A DNA stretch of 33,250 bases, taken from assembly GCA_003671195.1 (NCBI GenBank), contig QWPJ01000059.1, positions 1 through 33,250 of the forward strand. Reading direction: 5' to 3'. Origin of the DNA: Planctomycetota bacterium (GTDB lineage: Bacteria > Planctomycetota > Planctomycetia > Pirellulales > Pirellulaceae). Every line of letters begins with the position of its first letter. Positions within the stretch are counted from its first letter, which is position 1. The position numbers and the translations under genes were made by a program. A model generated the notes under the pieces. That model did not search any database. It worked only from the letters and a program-made list of their open reading frames with translations, and had not been told where the DNA came from. Positions 15,953 through 23,999 of this stretch are shown piece after piece.

Positions 15953-18172
15953 ATGAATCTTCCATCACAAGCTCGATTCATCGCAGTGTTAATGCTTGCC
16001 CTGGCTACGTCGGCGGCTAGCGGCCACGAGGGACATCAACCGCTTCCCACCAAGGGTGTTCAAGTTGATACACAGAATGGTCAACTGACATTGTCAGCGC
16101 AAGCGCGGAATGCCATTGGACTTCAAGCGGAAGAACTTCTGGTAGGCACCGTTGCTTCCACGTTGACGGTCTATGCGGAGGCCGTTACACCGTGGCAAGC
16201 AAAGGCGTTCGGCTCGGCGCAGATCTCTGGTCGCATCGCCAAACTACTATCGCGTCCTGGGGACTTTGTGAAAAAGGACCAGATCATTGCCGAGTTGAGT
16301 AGCCGCGAATTGGAACTGCTCAAACTGGATTATCAGCAAGCAGTTAATGACGTAAGCCTTAATCAGCGTCTGCTTGACATGACAAGGCCAACTGCGTTGG
16401 CCGGAGCTGTGCCGATGCAACGTTTGCTGGAAATCGAAAACGCAGTTGAGCAGAGCCAGAACCGCGTGGAAGTCGCACGAATTCGCGCCCGTACTCTTGG
16501 CGTTTCTCCCGATGTCTTTCAAAACAGCGCATCTGGTTCGTTGAACTATCCCATTCGATCGCCTATCGCTGGCCAGATCCTTCACTCGGACCTTGCAGAG
16601 GGCAAGTACGTGGAGGCGTTGGAACACCTATTTGAAGTAGTTAATACCGATGAAGTTTGGGTTCGGCTTCAACTCTTGGAAAAGGATATTTTCAAGGCCA
16701 AAGTAGGCAACCGAGTGAAGGTCGAGTTCCCTGCGTCGTCGATCTCGGTAGAAGGCGTTATCGATCGAATGGATGCTGGTTTAGATTCCCAAACTCAAGT
16801 CAGTTCAGCGTGGATGACACTCGCAAACCAAACGATCATTCCTGGACTTGTTGGTCGGGGCACGATTTATACGTCAGAGCAAGATGAGAAACTCACCGTT
16901 CCGCAGCGGGCAGTGTACAGCGACGGGCTGCAGAATTATGTCTTTGTTGAAGAGGCATCGACTCGGACTTCCGCAGAGTACCGGAAGAAAACCATCCAGT
17001 TAGGTAAGCGTACTTTGGAGGCGCATAAGCAGATCGAGCCGATGGTCGAAGTACTCCAAGGCGACATTTATCCTGGTGACCGAGTGGTAGTAAAGGGAGG
17101 TCATGAGTTATCGAGTTTGTTCTTTCTTGGCGTCTTAAAGCTCTCTAGCAGTGAACAGCAACGTTTAGGGATACGGACCGAGCCAGCGAGTCACCGCGAA
17201 GTTGCTTCGACTACGCAACTCACTGCGTCCGTGACGTTGCCCCCAGAGAACCGAAGTGTACTTTCCTCTCAGTTAGACGGAACGGTCTATTCGCACAAAC
17301 TGAACCCGGGGCGATACGTCGAGGCTGGTGAAATATTATTGGAGATTGCTTCGCCTGAATTTCACAAGCTCCAGCTCGACCTGATCAGCACGTCGCTTGA
17401 CGCCGATCTCTCGCTTCGTCGCGCTGATCGGCTTGACGGCGTCAAAGGCGATGCGGTTTCACTACGCATCGTATTGGAAACGCGCTCGGAAGCGGACCAG
17501 TTAAAGGCGCGGGCCGAAAGCCTAAGGCGGCAGCTTTCTACGTTGGGATTACTTGAAAGCGAAATAGAATCAATCGTTAAAGAACGGCGAATCCTCAACT
17601 ATCTTCCACTTCGCTCCAACATAGCAGGGCGCATTACCTCGTCCGTAGTCACATTAGGCGAAACCGTTTCCGCGAGCCAGCCTCTTGTCGAAATTCACAA
17701 TCTCGAATCCGTATGGATTGAGGCGCATGTACGATCGCCCGAGACCCATTCTCTAAATGGAGAAGTGAATGGCATCGCCACGATACTTGCCAATCCTGAC
17801 ATTAGCTTTCCAGTCGTCGTTTCACGAATCGGTCCAACCGTAAACGAGTCGACCCGCACACAGAGGATATGGCTTACTCCAAAGTCTAACTCCAGTGTCC
17901 CGCAACTTCGCTCAGGCGCATTGATCACGGTCGTCTTGCCGATCGGAAGTCCGACATCGACTCTTGCGATCCCCTCATCCGCCATCCTTCGCGAGGGGAT
18001 GCACTATTTCAGCTTTGTTCAAAAGGACGATGGATACGTCGATCGACGCCGACTAAAGATTGGTCGCTCTGACGGTGCGTACACGGAAATTGTTGACGGT
18101 ATCGAAGCGGGTGAGTTGGTCGTAACCGTTGGTGGTCGTGAGTTACAGACGGCCTTTGCATCATTGAGGTAG
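15953..18172 (+). CDS. Double-length RND efflux periplasmic adaptor (two CusB-like units fused)
   Basis: The 739-residue protein is nearly twice the usual length of about 400. A signal peptide leads to a His motif (HEGHQ). Unit 1 (about 30-370) has lipoyl half ISGRIAKLLSRPGDFVKKDQII, a helical hairpin, and IRSPIAGQILHSDLAEGKYV. Unit 2 (about 375-739) repeats this with LDGTVYSHKLNPGRYVEAG, another hairpin, and LRSNIAGRITSSVVTLGETV. Both have the following barrel segments, so this is a tandem fusion of two complete adaptors in one chain. RND pumps work with six adaptor subunits, often described as a trimer of dimers; a fused dimer would fit that. It binds the CusA-like pump encoded next. Confidence 0.88.
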   Translation: MNLPSQARFIAVLMLALATSAASGHEGHQPLPTKGVQVDTQNGQLTLSAQARNAIGLQAEELLVGTVASTLTVYAEAVTPWQAKAFGSAQISGRIAKLLSRPGDFVKKDQIIAELSSRELELLKLDYQQAVNDVSLNQRLLDMTRPTALAGAVPMQRLLEIENAVEQSQNRVEVARIRARTLGVSPDVFQNSASGSLNYPIRSPIAGQILHSDLAEGKYVEALEHLFEVVNTDEVWVRLQLLEKDIFKAKVGNRVKVEFPASSISVEGVIDRMDAGLDSQTQVSSAWMTLANQTIIPGLVGRGTIYTSEQDEKLTVPQRAVYSDGLQNYVFVEEASTRTSAEYRKKTIQLGKRTLEAHKQIEPMVEVLQGDIYPGDRVVVKGGHELSSLFFLGVLKLSSSEQQRLGIRTEPASHREVASTTQLTASVTLPPENRSVLSSQLDGTVYSHKLNPGRYVEAGEILLEIASPEFHKLQLDLISTSLDADLSLRRADRLDGVKGDAVSLRIVLETRSEADQLKARAESLRRQLSTLGLLESEIESIVKERRILNYLPLRSNIAGRITSSVVTLGETVSASQPLVEIHNLESVWIEAHVRSPETHSLNGEVNGIATILANPDISFPVVVSRIGPTVNESTRTQRIWLTPKSNSSVPQLRSGALITVVLPIGSPTSTLAIPSSAILREGMHYFSFVQKDDGYVDRRRLKIGRSDGAYTEIVDGIEAGELVVTVGGRELQTAFASLR

Positions 18173-18177
18173 CATCC

Positions 18178-21100
18178 TTGCTCGACAGCATCATTCGTTT
18201 CTCATTGCACAACCGGGCGATCGTTGCGATTGCCTCACTGCTCGTAATGCTAGTCGGAGCATCTTTGCTTCGGACTATGCCCGTCGATGTGTTTCCCGAC
18301 CTTAATCGTCCCACGGTGACGATTATGACCGAAGCACCGGGCTTGGCTCCGGAAGAAGTCGAAGTGCTCGTGACGCGACCGATCGAATTACTCTTAAACG
18401 GAGCGACCGGCGTCAAACGCGTTCGCTCATCGTCGGCCATTGGTCTATCGATCATTTGGGTTGAGTTTGACTGGGGAACCGACATCTTCATTGATCGACA
18501 GATCGTGAATGAGAAGTTGCAGCTAGCTCAATCAAAACTACCGGCGGGTACCAACCCGACGCTCGCGCCTATTTCATCCATCATGGGTGAGATCATGTTG
18601 CTCGCGCTTCGTAGCGATATTGAACCGAGCTCGAAGTTTGAGGCGGACGCGAAAGCGATGGAGCTGCGCACGCTGGGCGAGTTCACGGTGCGCAATCGGC
18701 TCCTTGCCGTTGAAGGCGTATCGCAGGTTTCCGTGATGGGCGGAATTCTTAAGCAATATCAAGTCCTCACCTCCCCTTCGAGGTTGGCGGCTCGCAATGT
18801 AACCCTTGCACAGCTAACGGACGCCACCGCAAAAGCCAATGTGCTTGCGGGTGGTGGTGTAATGGATCGCGGCGAAAAAGAATCGCTACTTCGTATCCAA
18901 GGCCAGTCGCTAACTCTCGAGGAGGTCGCCGCAACTCCTATCCTTTGGCGTGAGCAAGTACCCATACGAATCGGCGATGTGGCCGATGTCAAACTGGGCG
19001 GACCGATTAAACGCGGCGACGCTTCTGCGGTCGTGAAGATTGAGCCAGATGTAAATTTCGCCGTCGATCGAGCTGCGGAATATGCGCAGATGAACGATGG
19101 CGAGCACGAAGCAGCTAGCGATAGAGATCTCACTGGACAACCACATGCTAGGCCGTACCGCGAGTTGAGAGGCGGTATGGCGGTAATGCTTACCGTGCAA
19201 AAGCAGCCCGACGCGGACACGATTAAGCTTGACCGAAGAATAAACGATGTGCTGGCTTCGGTTCAGCGTGAGTTGCCAGCGGACGTAAAGCTTGAGTCCG
19301 AAATCTTTCGCCAGAGCCACTTCATCGAAGCGGCGGTTGACAACGTCAGTGAAGCAGTACGCGACGGCGCTATCTGGGTCATCGTGATTCTGTTTCTTTT
19401 GATGGGCAACTTTCGTACAAGCATCAGTTCATTGTCATCCATGCCGCTGTCAATATTGCTAACTGTCATCGTCTTTTACCTGTTCGGTATCACCATAAAC
19501 ACGATGACACTTGGCGGGATCGCGGTGGCCATCGGTGACCTGGTCGATGATTCGATCGTTGACGTTGAAAACATTTATCGTCGACTTCGCGAAAACAAGC
19601 AGTTGCCAACTGAAGCTCAGAAGCCGCCTCTGGAAGTTATCTTCTCAGCATCGAGCGAGATTCGCAACTCGATTGTCTACGCAACTCTCATCGTCGTGTT
19701 GGTTGTGTTGCCGCTGTTCATGATGTCCGGAATCGAGGGGCGGCTGTTCGCACCGCTGGGTATTGCCTACATCGTCGCCTTACTGTGCTCGTTGGTGGTC
19801 GCATTAACCTTCACACCTGTACTAGCGAGCGTTCTACTGCCTCGCGCGCCATTCTTAGCCGACAAACGCGAACCTCTAATCATGCGTTGGTTGAAGCACT
19901 GGGACGAACGATTGCTGCGATGGACGCTTGGTCGTCCTAGGACCGTCCTCGCTGGGGTGAGCGTATTAGTGCTGCTCAGTTGCATGACCCTTCCTTGGAT
20001 GGGCGGTGAGTTCTTGCCTCCATTCAATGAAGGAACAGCGACAATCAATCTACGACTTGAACCAGGAACTTCCCTAGGCGAGAGCCAGAGAATTGCTGGA
20101 CGCGTTGAAGATATCCTGCTCGAAGTGCCAGAGGTTCTCTCGGTTGCCCGCAGGACCGGCCGTGCCGAGTTGGATGAGCATGCAGAAGGTGTGAACAACA
20201 CGGAATTCGAAGTGCGATTCGCTCAACATAAGACCGAGAAAGTGGGATGGCACAATGCTGTCCTGCGAGCGATTCCGATCGCGCATCTTTGGAGCTTTGA
20301 ATACCAGGGGCGAGCGCAGGAATCGGTGATTGCGGACCTACGCGATCGAATTTCAAGTATTCCGGGTGCGGCCGTGAACATCGGTCAGCCGATCTCCCAT
20401 CGCTTAGATCATATGATGTCGGGGATTCGCGCGCAGATCGCGGTTAAGGTGTTTGGTCCTGATCTGCGTGAGTTGCGTACCGCGGCATATGATGTCCAGG
20501 CTCGGATGCAGGAGATTGATGGGGTCGTCGACCTGCAGATCGAGCCACAGATCGAAATTTCACAACTGCAGATGCGAGTCAAACGTGAAGAGGCCTCACG
20601 ATACGGACTCGCCCCTGGTGATGTGGCGGATGTCTTGGAAACAGCGTTCAAAGGTACGGTGGTCTCACAAGTTATCGAGGAAGACAAATACTTCGGCTTA
20701 GTGGTCTGGTATGACGAGGAGTCGCGCCGAGATCCCAGCGTCATCGAAGAAACCATTCTTGAGACACCTTCCGGAGCGAAGGTCGCACTTTCACAAGTTG
20801 CCGAAATCTTGGATACGACTGGCCCCAATGTGCTCAATCGTGAACACGTTCAACGCCGAGTCGCCGTTTTTTGTAATGTCCAAGGGCGAGACTTGGCGAG
20901 TGTCGTACGCGATATCAAACTAGCACTCCAGCCGGTTGAGCAATCTCTTCATGAGCTGCCAGGTGAGTATTATCTCGACTACAGTGGACAATTCGAAGCA
21001 CAGCAGCAGGCCACGTACAGATTATGGGGATTTGCACTGCTGAGTATCGTCGGCGTTTACCTGCTGCTGATGAAAGCTCTCGGCTCCCAACGTTCTGCAC

Positions 21101-21612
21101 TCCAGGTGATTGTGAACGTGCCGTTGGCGGCGCTCGGCGCGATCGTTGCGCTCCTGATTGTGAATAGACCTGAAGCTTCTGAGTTCGTGGGCCAAGCTTG
21201 GTATCTCTGGCCAGGTACCTGGATTCAGGCGACCCATTTATCTTTGGCGCACTGGGTTGGATTCATCACGCTCATAGGCATTGTTAGTCGCAATGGCATC
21301 ATGATGATCTCGCATTATCAACACTTGATGGAAGTTGATGGAATGCCATTTGGAAAGGAAATGATCATTCGCGGCAGCCTTGAACGCCTCGCGCCCGTAA
21401 TGATGACAGCCATGACCAGCTTTGTAGGACTTCTTCCTTTGCTGTTCGGGTACGGTGAACCTGGTAAGGAGATCCTTTACCCGCTTTCCATTGTGTTGTT
21501 TGGCGGCATGATTGCATCAACCGTTCTAGACCAAATCGTCACTCCTGCACTTTTTTACCTTTTTGGCTCTGGGCTACCCGTGTCAGACCAAGCGAGTTCA
21601 CCGAATGTTTAA
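18178..21612 (+). CDS. CusA/CzcA-family heavy-metal RND efflux pump
   Basis: This 1144-residue inner-membrane pump has the HME-RND layout of 12 helices and two large periplasmic loops. The start is TTG at 18178, supported by GAGG eight bases upstream and by the MLDSIIRFSLHNR beginning typical of the family. The fourth helix has GGIAVAIGDLVDDSIVDVEN with Asp454, Asp457, Asp458 and Glu464, placed to carry the proton relay. Helices near 395-445 and the end (ASTVLDQIVTPALFYLFG) are also typical. A charged segment (about 282-332) is some 30 residues longer than in CusA or CzcA. The Met triad of CusA cannot be placed with certainty (DHMMSGIR lies near one site), so Cu/Ag versus Zn/Co/Cd specificity is inferred from neighbours only. 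No outer-membrane partner is in the window. Confidence 0.92.
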   Translation: MLDSIIRFSLHNRAIVAIASLLVMLVGASLLRTMPVDVFPDLNRPTVTIMTEAPGLAPEEVEVLVTRPIELLLNGATGVKRVRSSSAIGLSIIWVEFDWGTDIFIDRQIVNEKLQLAQSKLPAGTNPTLAPISSIMGEIMLLALRSDIEPSSKFEADAKAMELRTLGEFTVRNRLLAVEGVSQVSVMGGILKQYQVLTSPSRLAARNVTLAQLTDATAKANVLAGGGVMDRGEKESLLRIQGQSLTLEEVAATPILWREQVPIRIGDVADVKLGGPIKRGDASAVVKIEPDVNFAVDRAAEYAQMNDGEHEAASDRDLTGQPHARPYRELRGGMAVMLTVQKQPDADTIKLDRRINDVLASVQRELPADVKLESEIFRQSHFIEAAVDNVSEAVRDGAIWVIVILFLLMGNFRTSISSLSSMPLSILLTVIVFYLFGITINTMTLGGIAVAIGDLVDDSIVDVENIYRRLRENKQLPTEAQKPPLEVIFSASSEIRNSIVYATLIVVLVVLPLFMMSGIEGRLFAPLGIAYIVALLCSLVVALTFTPVLASVLLPRAPFLADKREPLIMRWLKHWDERLLRWTLGRPRTVLAGVSVLVLLSCMTLPWMGGEFLPPFNEGTATINLRLEPGTSLGESQRIAGRVEDILLEVPEVLSVARRTGRAELDEHAEGVNNTEFEVRFAQHKTEKVGWHNAVLRAIPIAHLWSFEYQGRAQESVIADLRDRISSIPGAAVNIGQPISHRLDHMMSGIRAQIAVKVFGPDLRELRTAAYDVQARMQEIDGVVDLQIEPQIEISQLQMRVKREEASRYGLAPGDVADVLETAFKGTVVSQVIEEDKYFGLVVWYDEESRRDPSVIEETILETPSGAKVALSQVAEILDTTGPNVLNREHVQRRVAVFCNVQGRDLASVVRDIKLALQPVEQSLHELPGEYYLDYSGQFEAQQQATYRLWGFALLSIVGVYLLLMKALGSQRSALQVIVNVPLAALGAIVALLIVNRPEASEFVGQAWYLWPGTWIQATHLSLAHWVGFITLIGIVSRNGIMMISHYQHLMEVDGMPFGKEMIIRGSLERLAPVMMTAMTSFVGLLPLLFGYGEPGKEILYPLSIVLFGGMIASTVLDQIVTPALFYLFGSGLPVSDQASSPNV

Positions 21613-22708
21613 GACTACTTTGGCAGCTCTTCTGATGTTGCTTCCCGCGTTCGCCTTTGGTTCCGAACCTTTCACCATCATCTCGGGGAGCGGCGAGAGA
21701 TCACCGAAACAACCCCAAGCGTGTGTTGACTCGAGGGGCGTCGCCCATGTCACATTCGGCGTTGGAGATGACGTTTATTACTGCAGAGCTGGAGTTGATG
21801 AAAAGCCCTCACCGCTCGTCGCCTTTCAGGTACCTAACATGTCTCTTGGAATGCGAAGAGGTCCTCGGATTGCTCATGCCGGCGACGCTATTGTCATCAC
21901 TGCGATTGGAGGTCCGCAGGGCAAAGGTGCTGATGGAGACATTTTGGCGTACCGCTCAATGGACGGCGGAAAGAGCTGGCTTGGCCCAGTGAAGGTCAAC
22001 GACATTGAGGCCTCGGCGCGGGAGGGCCTGCACGCAATGACAGCCAGTGACGATGGAACATTGTGGTGCGTTTGGCTTGACCTTCGTGCGAAGCGGACTC
22101 AGCTCTTCGCATCTAAATCGATCGATCAAGGGGCCAGTTGGAGCAAGAATCAGTTGGTCTATCAATCTCCCGATGGAAGTATTTGTGAGTGCTGCCATCC
22201 ATCGGTAGCGACCGAAGGCGATTCCGTGCATATCTTGTTTCGAAACTCATTGAAGGGGAATCGTGATATGTATCTGGTTTCTTCCAACAACAATGGCGAG
22301 ACATTCGGCCTCGGAGAACGACTTGGAATCCAACATTGGAGCTTAAATGCTTGCCCAATGGACGGCGGCATGTTGGCGATCGCACCGAATGGCGAAGTTG
22401 TTACCGCTTGGCGTCGTGGCAACACTGTCTTCACGTCCATTGGAAAAGCCAAGTCGGATACCATGTTGGAAAACGGTGAACAACCTTGGATCGCAAGCAA
22501 CCCGAGTGGGACTTATGTCGTTTGGCTCACCAAACGCGATGGCCAAGTGCGGCTGGCGAAGCTTGGAACTCCCAACTCGACAACTATTGCTGAAAACGCT
22601 CGAGATCCAATCGTCGCAGTTGGTGACGGCAATGAATCGCCAGTTTTCGTGTTTTGGGAACAGCGAGCCGGCGACCGAGTATCTATCGAGTGCCAGTTAG
22701 TTCATTAG
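21605..22708 (+). CDS. Asp-box beta-propeller (sialidase-like) with CECCHP motif
   Basis: I start at the ATG at 21605, eight bases before the end of the pump gene, because a signal peptide follows (LAALLMLLPAFAFG). The protein is 367 residues. It has Asp boxes SMDGGKSW, SIDQGASW and a degenerate SNNNGETF, so it is a six-bladed propeller of the sialidase/BNR superfamily. The motif CECCHP (Cys194, 196, 197, His198) and Cys250 (NACPMDGG) lie in loops and could bind metal. Overlap with the pump gene shows translational coupling, so sialidase activity is unlikely despite the annotation such proteins usually get. A periplasmic metal-binding partner of the pump is the better guess. A paralogue seems to end at the left edge of the window. 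Confidence 0.75.
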   Translation: MFKTTLAALLMLLPAFAFGSEPFTIISGSGERSPKQPQACVDSRGVAHVTFGVGDDVYYCRAGVDEKPSPLVAFQVPNMSLGMRRGPRIAHAGDAIVITAIGGPQGKGADGDILAYRSMDGGKSWLGPVKVNDIEASAREGLHAMTASDDGTLWCVWLDLRAKRTQLFASKSIDQGASWSKNQLVYQSPDGSICECCHPSVATEGDSVHILFRNSLKGNRDMYLVSSNNNGETFGLGERLGIQHWSLNACPMDGGMLAIAPNGEVVTAWRRGNTVFTSIGKAKSDTMLENGEQPWIASNPSGTYVVWLTKRDGQVRLAKLGTPNSTTIAENARDPIVAVGDGNESPVFVFWEQRAGDRVSIECQLVH

Positions 22709-22929
22709 CATCGTTTCACTCGATCCATGCCAGTTGGCTCCCCGGTGACGAGAGTGTAGGAGCCGAAACATGCACGCGAATCGGGCTGCTTGCGAACGAG
22801 CTTTGCTTCCCAACTGTGGAAAGAAACGCAATGCAGTTCGTCGCGTTGATCGGTTCTCTCGTCAACGGGCTGGTGTAGACAGGCGGTGAATGATGGAACG
22901 GCGAATGGCGAACAAGCCGCTTTTTCCTA

Positions 22930-22958
22930 TTGTTGCGAAAGTGAGTCGTCGTTATCAT
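22930..22958 (+). promoter_or_regulatory. Promoter-like sequence before the candidate RNA
   Basis: TTGTTG (22930-22935), 17 bases, TATCAT (22953-22958). The -10 matches consensus at five of six and the -35 at three of six. Transcription would start near 22965, just ahead of the structured segment. Confidence 0.35.
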
Positions 22959-22959
22959 A

Positions 22960-23180
22960 CCCGGGGAGGGTGTTAACCCATAGTTAGAACCTCTTCGTGA
23001 AGAAACAGACCAAACGGGTCTCGAACTTCGTAAGTCCTTGCGTTGCAAGGCTTTACGAATTTCGAGCGCAGAGGGTATTGTTACGAAGAGGGTTGCGCTC
23101 GGGGAGCCTTAGTTTTTTCTACGGAAGAAACGCCAAAAAGTTAACGCCGGACGACGAGAGATCGACGCCCGGCGTTTTTC
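22960..23180 (+). ncRNA. Candidate structured noncoding RNA
   Basis: An outer stem pairs 22988-22998 (AACCTCTTCGT) with 23083-23094 (ACGAAGAGGGTT), 11 bp with one bulged base. Inside it, after unpaired stretches of 21 and 16 bases, is a 22-pair hairpin (23020-23066): 19 Watson-Crick pairs, one G-U, two mismatches, loop GTT. A promoter-like sequence lies upstream and an intrinsic terminator downstream (23143-23179), with a weaker hairpin plus T6 at 23097-23118 as another end. A closing stem, a central bubble and a long apical hairpin is the layout of 6S RNA, but I cannot confirm homology. It could also be the relic of a mobile element. Confidence 0.42.
23143..23179 (+). terminator. Intrinsic terminator
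   Basis: AACGCCGG (23143-23150) pairs perfectly with CCGGCGTT (23169-23176), with an 18-base loop, running into TTTTT (23175-23179). It would end the candidate RNA. Confidence 0.6.
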
Positions 23181-23531
23181 GTTTCTACCCAACGTTTTCT
23201 AGGGTTTCTGCCCCGCCAACTCTTTTGGGAAATTCTCTCAGTTAGGAATGAGATCTTCCGGCCTACCTCTGAAACCGTCCCGGTAGCCCACGGCACCCCC
23301 GATCTCTACTGAGAACTCTCAAGATCTCCGTTTCTGCCAACCCATTTGATTAACACAGTGTTTGCAAAACGGTTGTAGCCGGTTGCGATAGGTGTTTGGG
23401 CTCCAGCCCCTTGGTTAACACAGTCATTTAATTGGGCGAGCGAATTCCCGCTATCGAAAACACCTTCAGAACCCCAACGATTACTTAGCTTTTCTGACTG
23501 TTAACTCCGTCCGGTGCCATTCGGGAGAATC

Positions 23532-23612
23532 ACTCAGTTCGTGGCAGAGAAATCGGTCGGCACTCAAGGCAGCCGCCGGATTCGTAACAGGTGACCCAAA
23601 TACGAACTGAGT
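23532..23612. repeat. Distant perfect inverted repeat that competes with a terminator
   Basis: ACTCAGTTCGT (23532-23542) and ACGAACTGAGT (23602-23612) are perfect complements 59 bases apart. The right arm overlaps the left arm of the hairpin at 23598-23630, so the two structures exclude each other. Confidence 0.45.
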
Positions 23613-23630
23613 CATGGCTAGTTCGTATTT
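23598..23630 (-). terminator. Hairpin over the stop codon of the DUF2809-like gene
   Basis: AAATACGAAC (23598-23607) and GTTCGTATTT (23621-23630) pair perfectly (10 bp, 13-base loop). The stop codon of the minus-strand gene (23618-23620) lies in the loop. The T-rich arm follows on either strand, so it may end transcription both ways. Confidence 0.45.
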
Positions 23631-23999
23631 TCACGCTGAGCTGGCGGCCACAAGAATCGATCCGCCAACACGCCGGCAGCTATGCCAACCAAGTAGCAAA
23701 CGAGATCGCTCCACAGGAAACCAAAACCTAAAACCAGCCCACCCAACGTCGTGCTTCGGATGCCATCGATCCAGGGCGCGTGATACAGCTGGCTAACCTC
23801 AACCGCGAAGGCCAGAACCAACGAGATGATGCCTCGCTGAAAAAGAGATCGACCAGCGAGTACAAAACTCACTACCAGAAACAACATCAACGCCCACAGA
23901 ACATCGCCGCTGTATTCACCGATGAGGCGTTGCTCAAGCTATACTGAATGCGATGAATGCCAAACGAATACCCACGAAAAACGACATTGCGAGGCTCAT
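23618..23999 (-). pseudogene. DUF2809-like small membrane protein, probably frameshifted
   Basis: The readable C-terminal part (up to about 23938) has GDVLWALMLF, AVEVSQLYHAPWIDGIRSTTLGG and a last helix (VCYLVGIAAGVLADRF). This is the DUF2809 pattern of small integral membrane proteins of unknown function. In this frame a stop (TAG, 23939-23941) cuts off the expected first helix, and the only starts are late (TTG or ATG at 23885-23890, which would begin inside the second helix). In the next frame an ATG at 23997-23999 opens a hydrophobic stretch (MSLAMSFFVGIRLAFIAFSIA) that ends at the same place. A one-base shift near 23940 would join them into a normal-looking protein. The joined gene would overlap the start of the divergent AraC gene by about 47 bases. 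A sequencing error is possible. Confidence 0.5.

Larger units (their letters stand above)
22709..23617. other. Long region without a convincing gene, rich in inverted repeats
   Basis: Short open frames here look like chance. What I see instead is a promoter-like sequence, a candidate structured RNA (22960-23180), and a second group of inverted and direct repeats (GAGATCTT at 23250 with AAGATCTC at 23321; TTAACACAGT at 23350 and 23415; GTTTCTGCC at 23201 and 23330). It separates the metal island from the carbohydrate genes. Confidence 0.5.

Noticed and set aside
21605..22708. True sialidase
   Set aside because: Asp boxes only show the propeller fold; I cannot place the catalytic residues, and the gene is coupled to a metal pump.
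22997..23245. 82-residue plus-strand frame
   Set aside because: It runs through the long hairpin and the terminator of the candidate RNA, and its composition is not protein-like.
23350..23424. Pair of TTAACACAGT repeats as a CRISPR or attachment site
   Set aside because: Only two copies, unequal flanks and no cas or integrase genes nearby.
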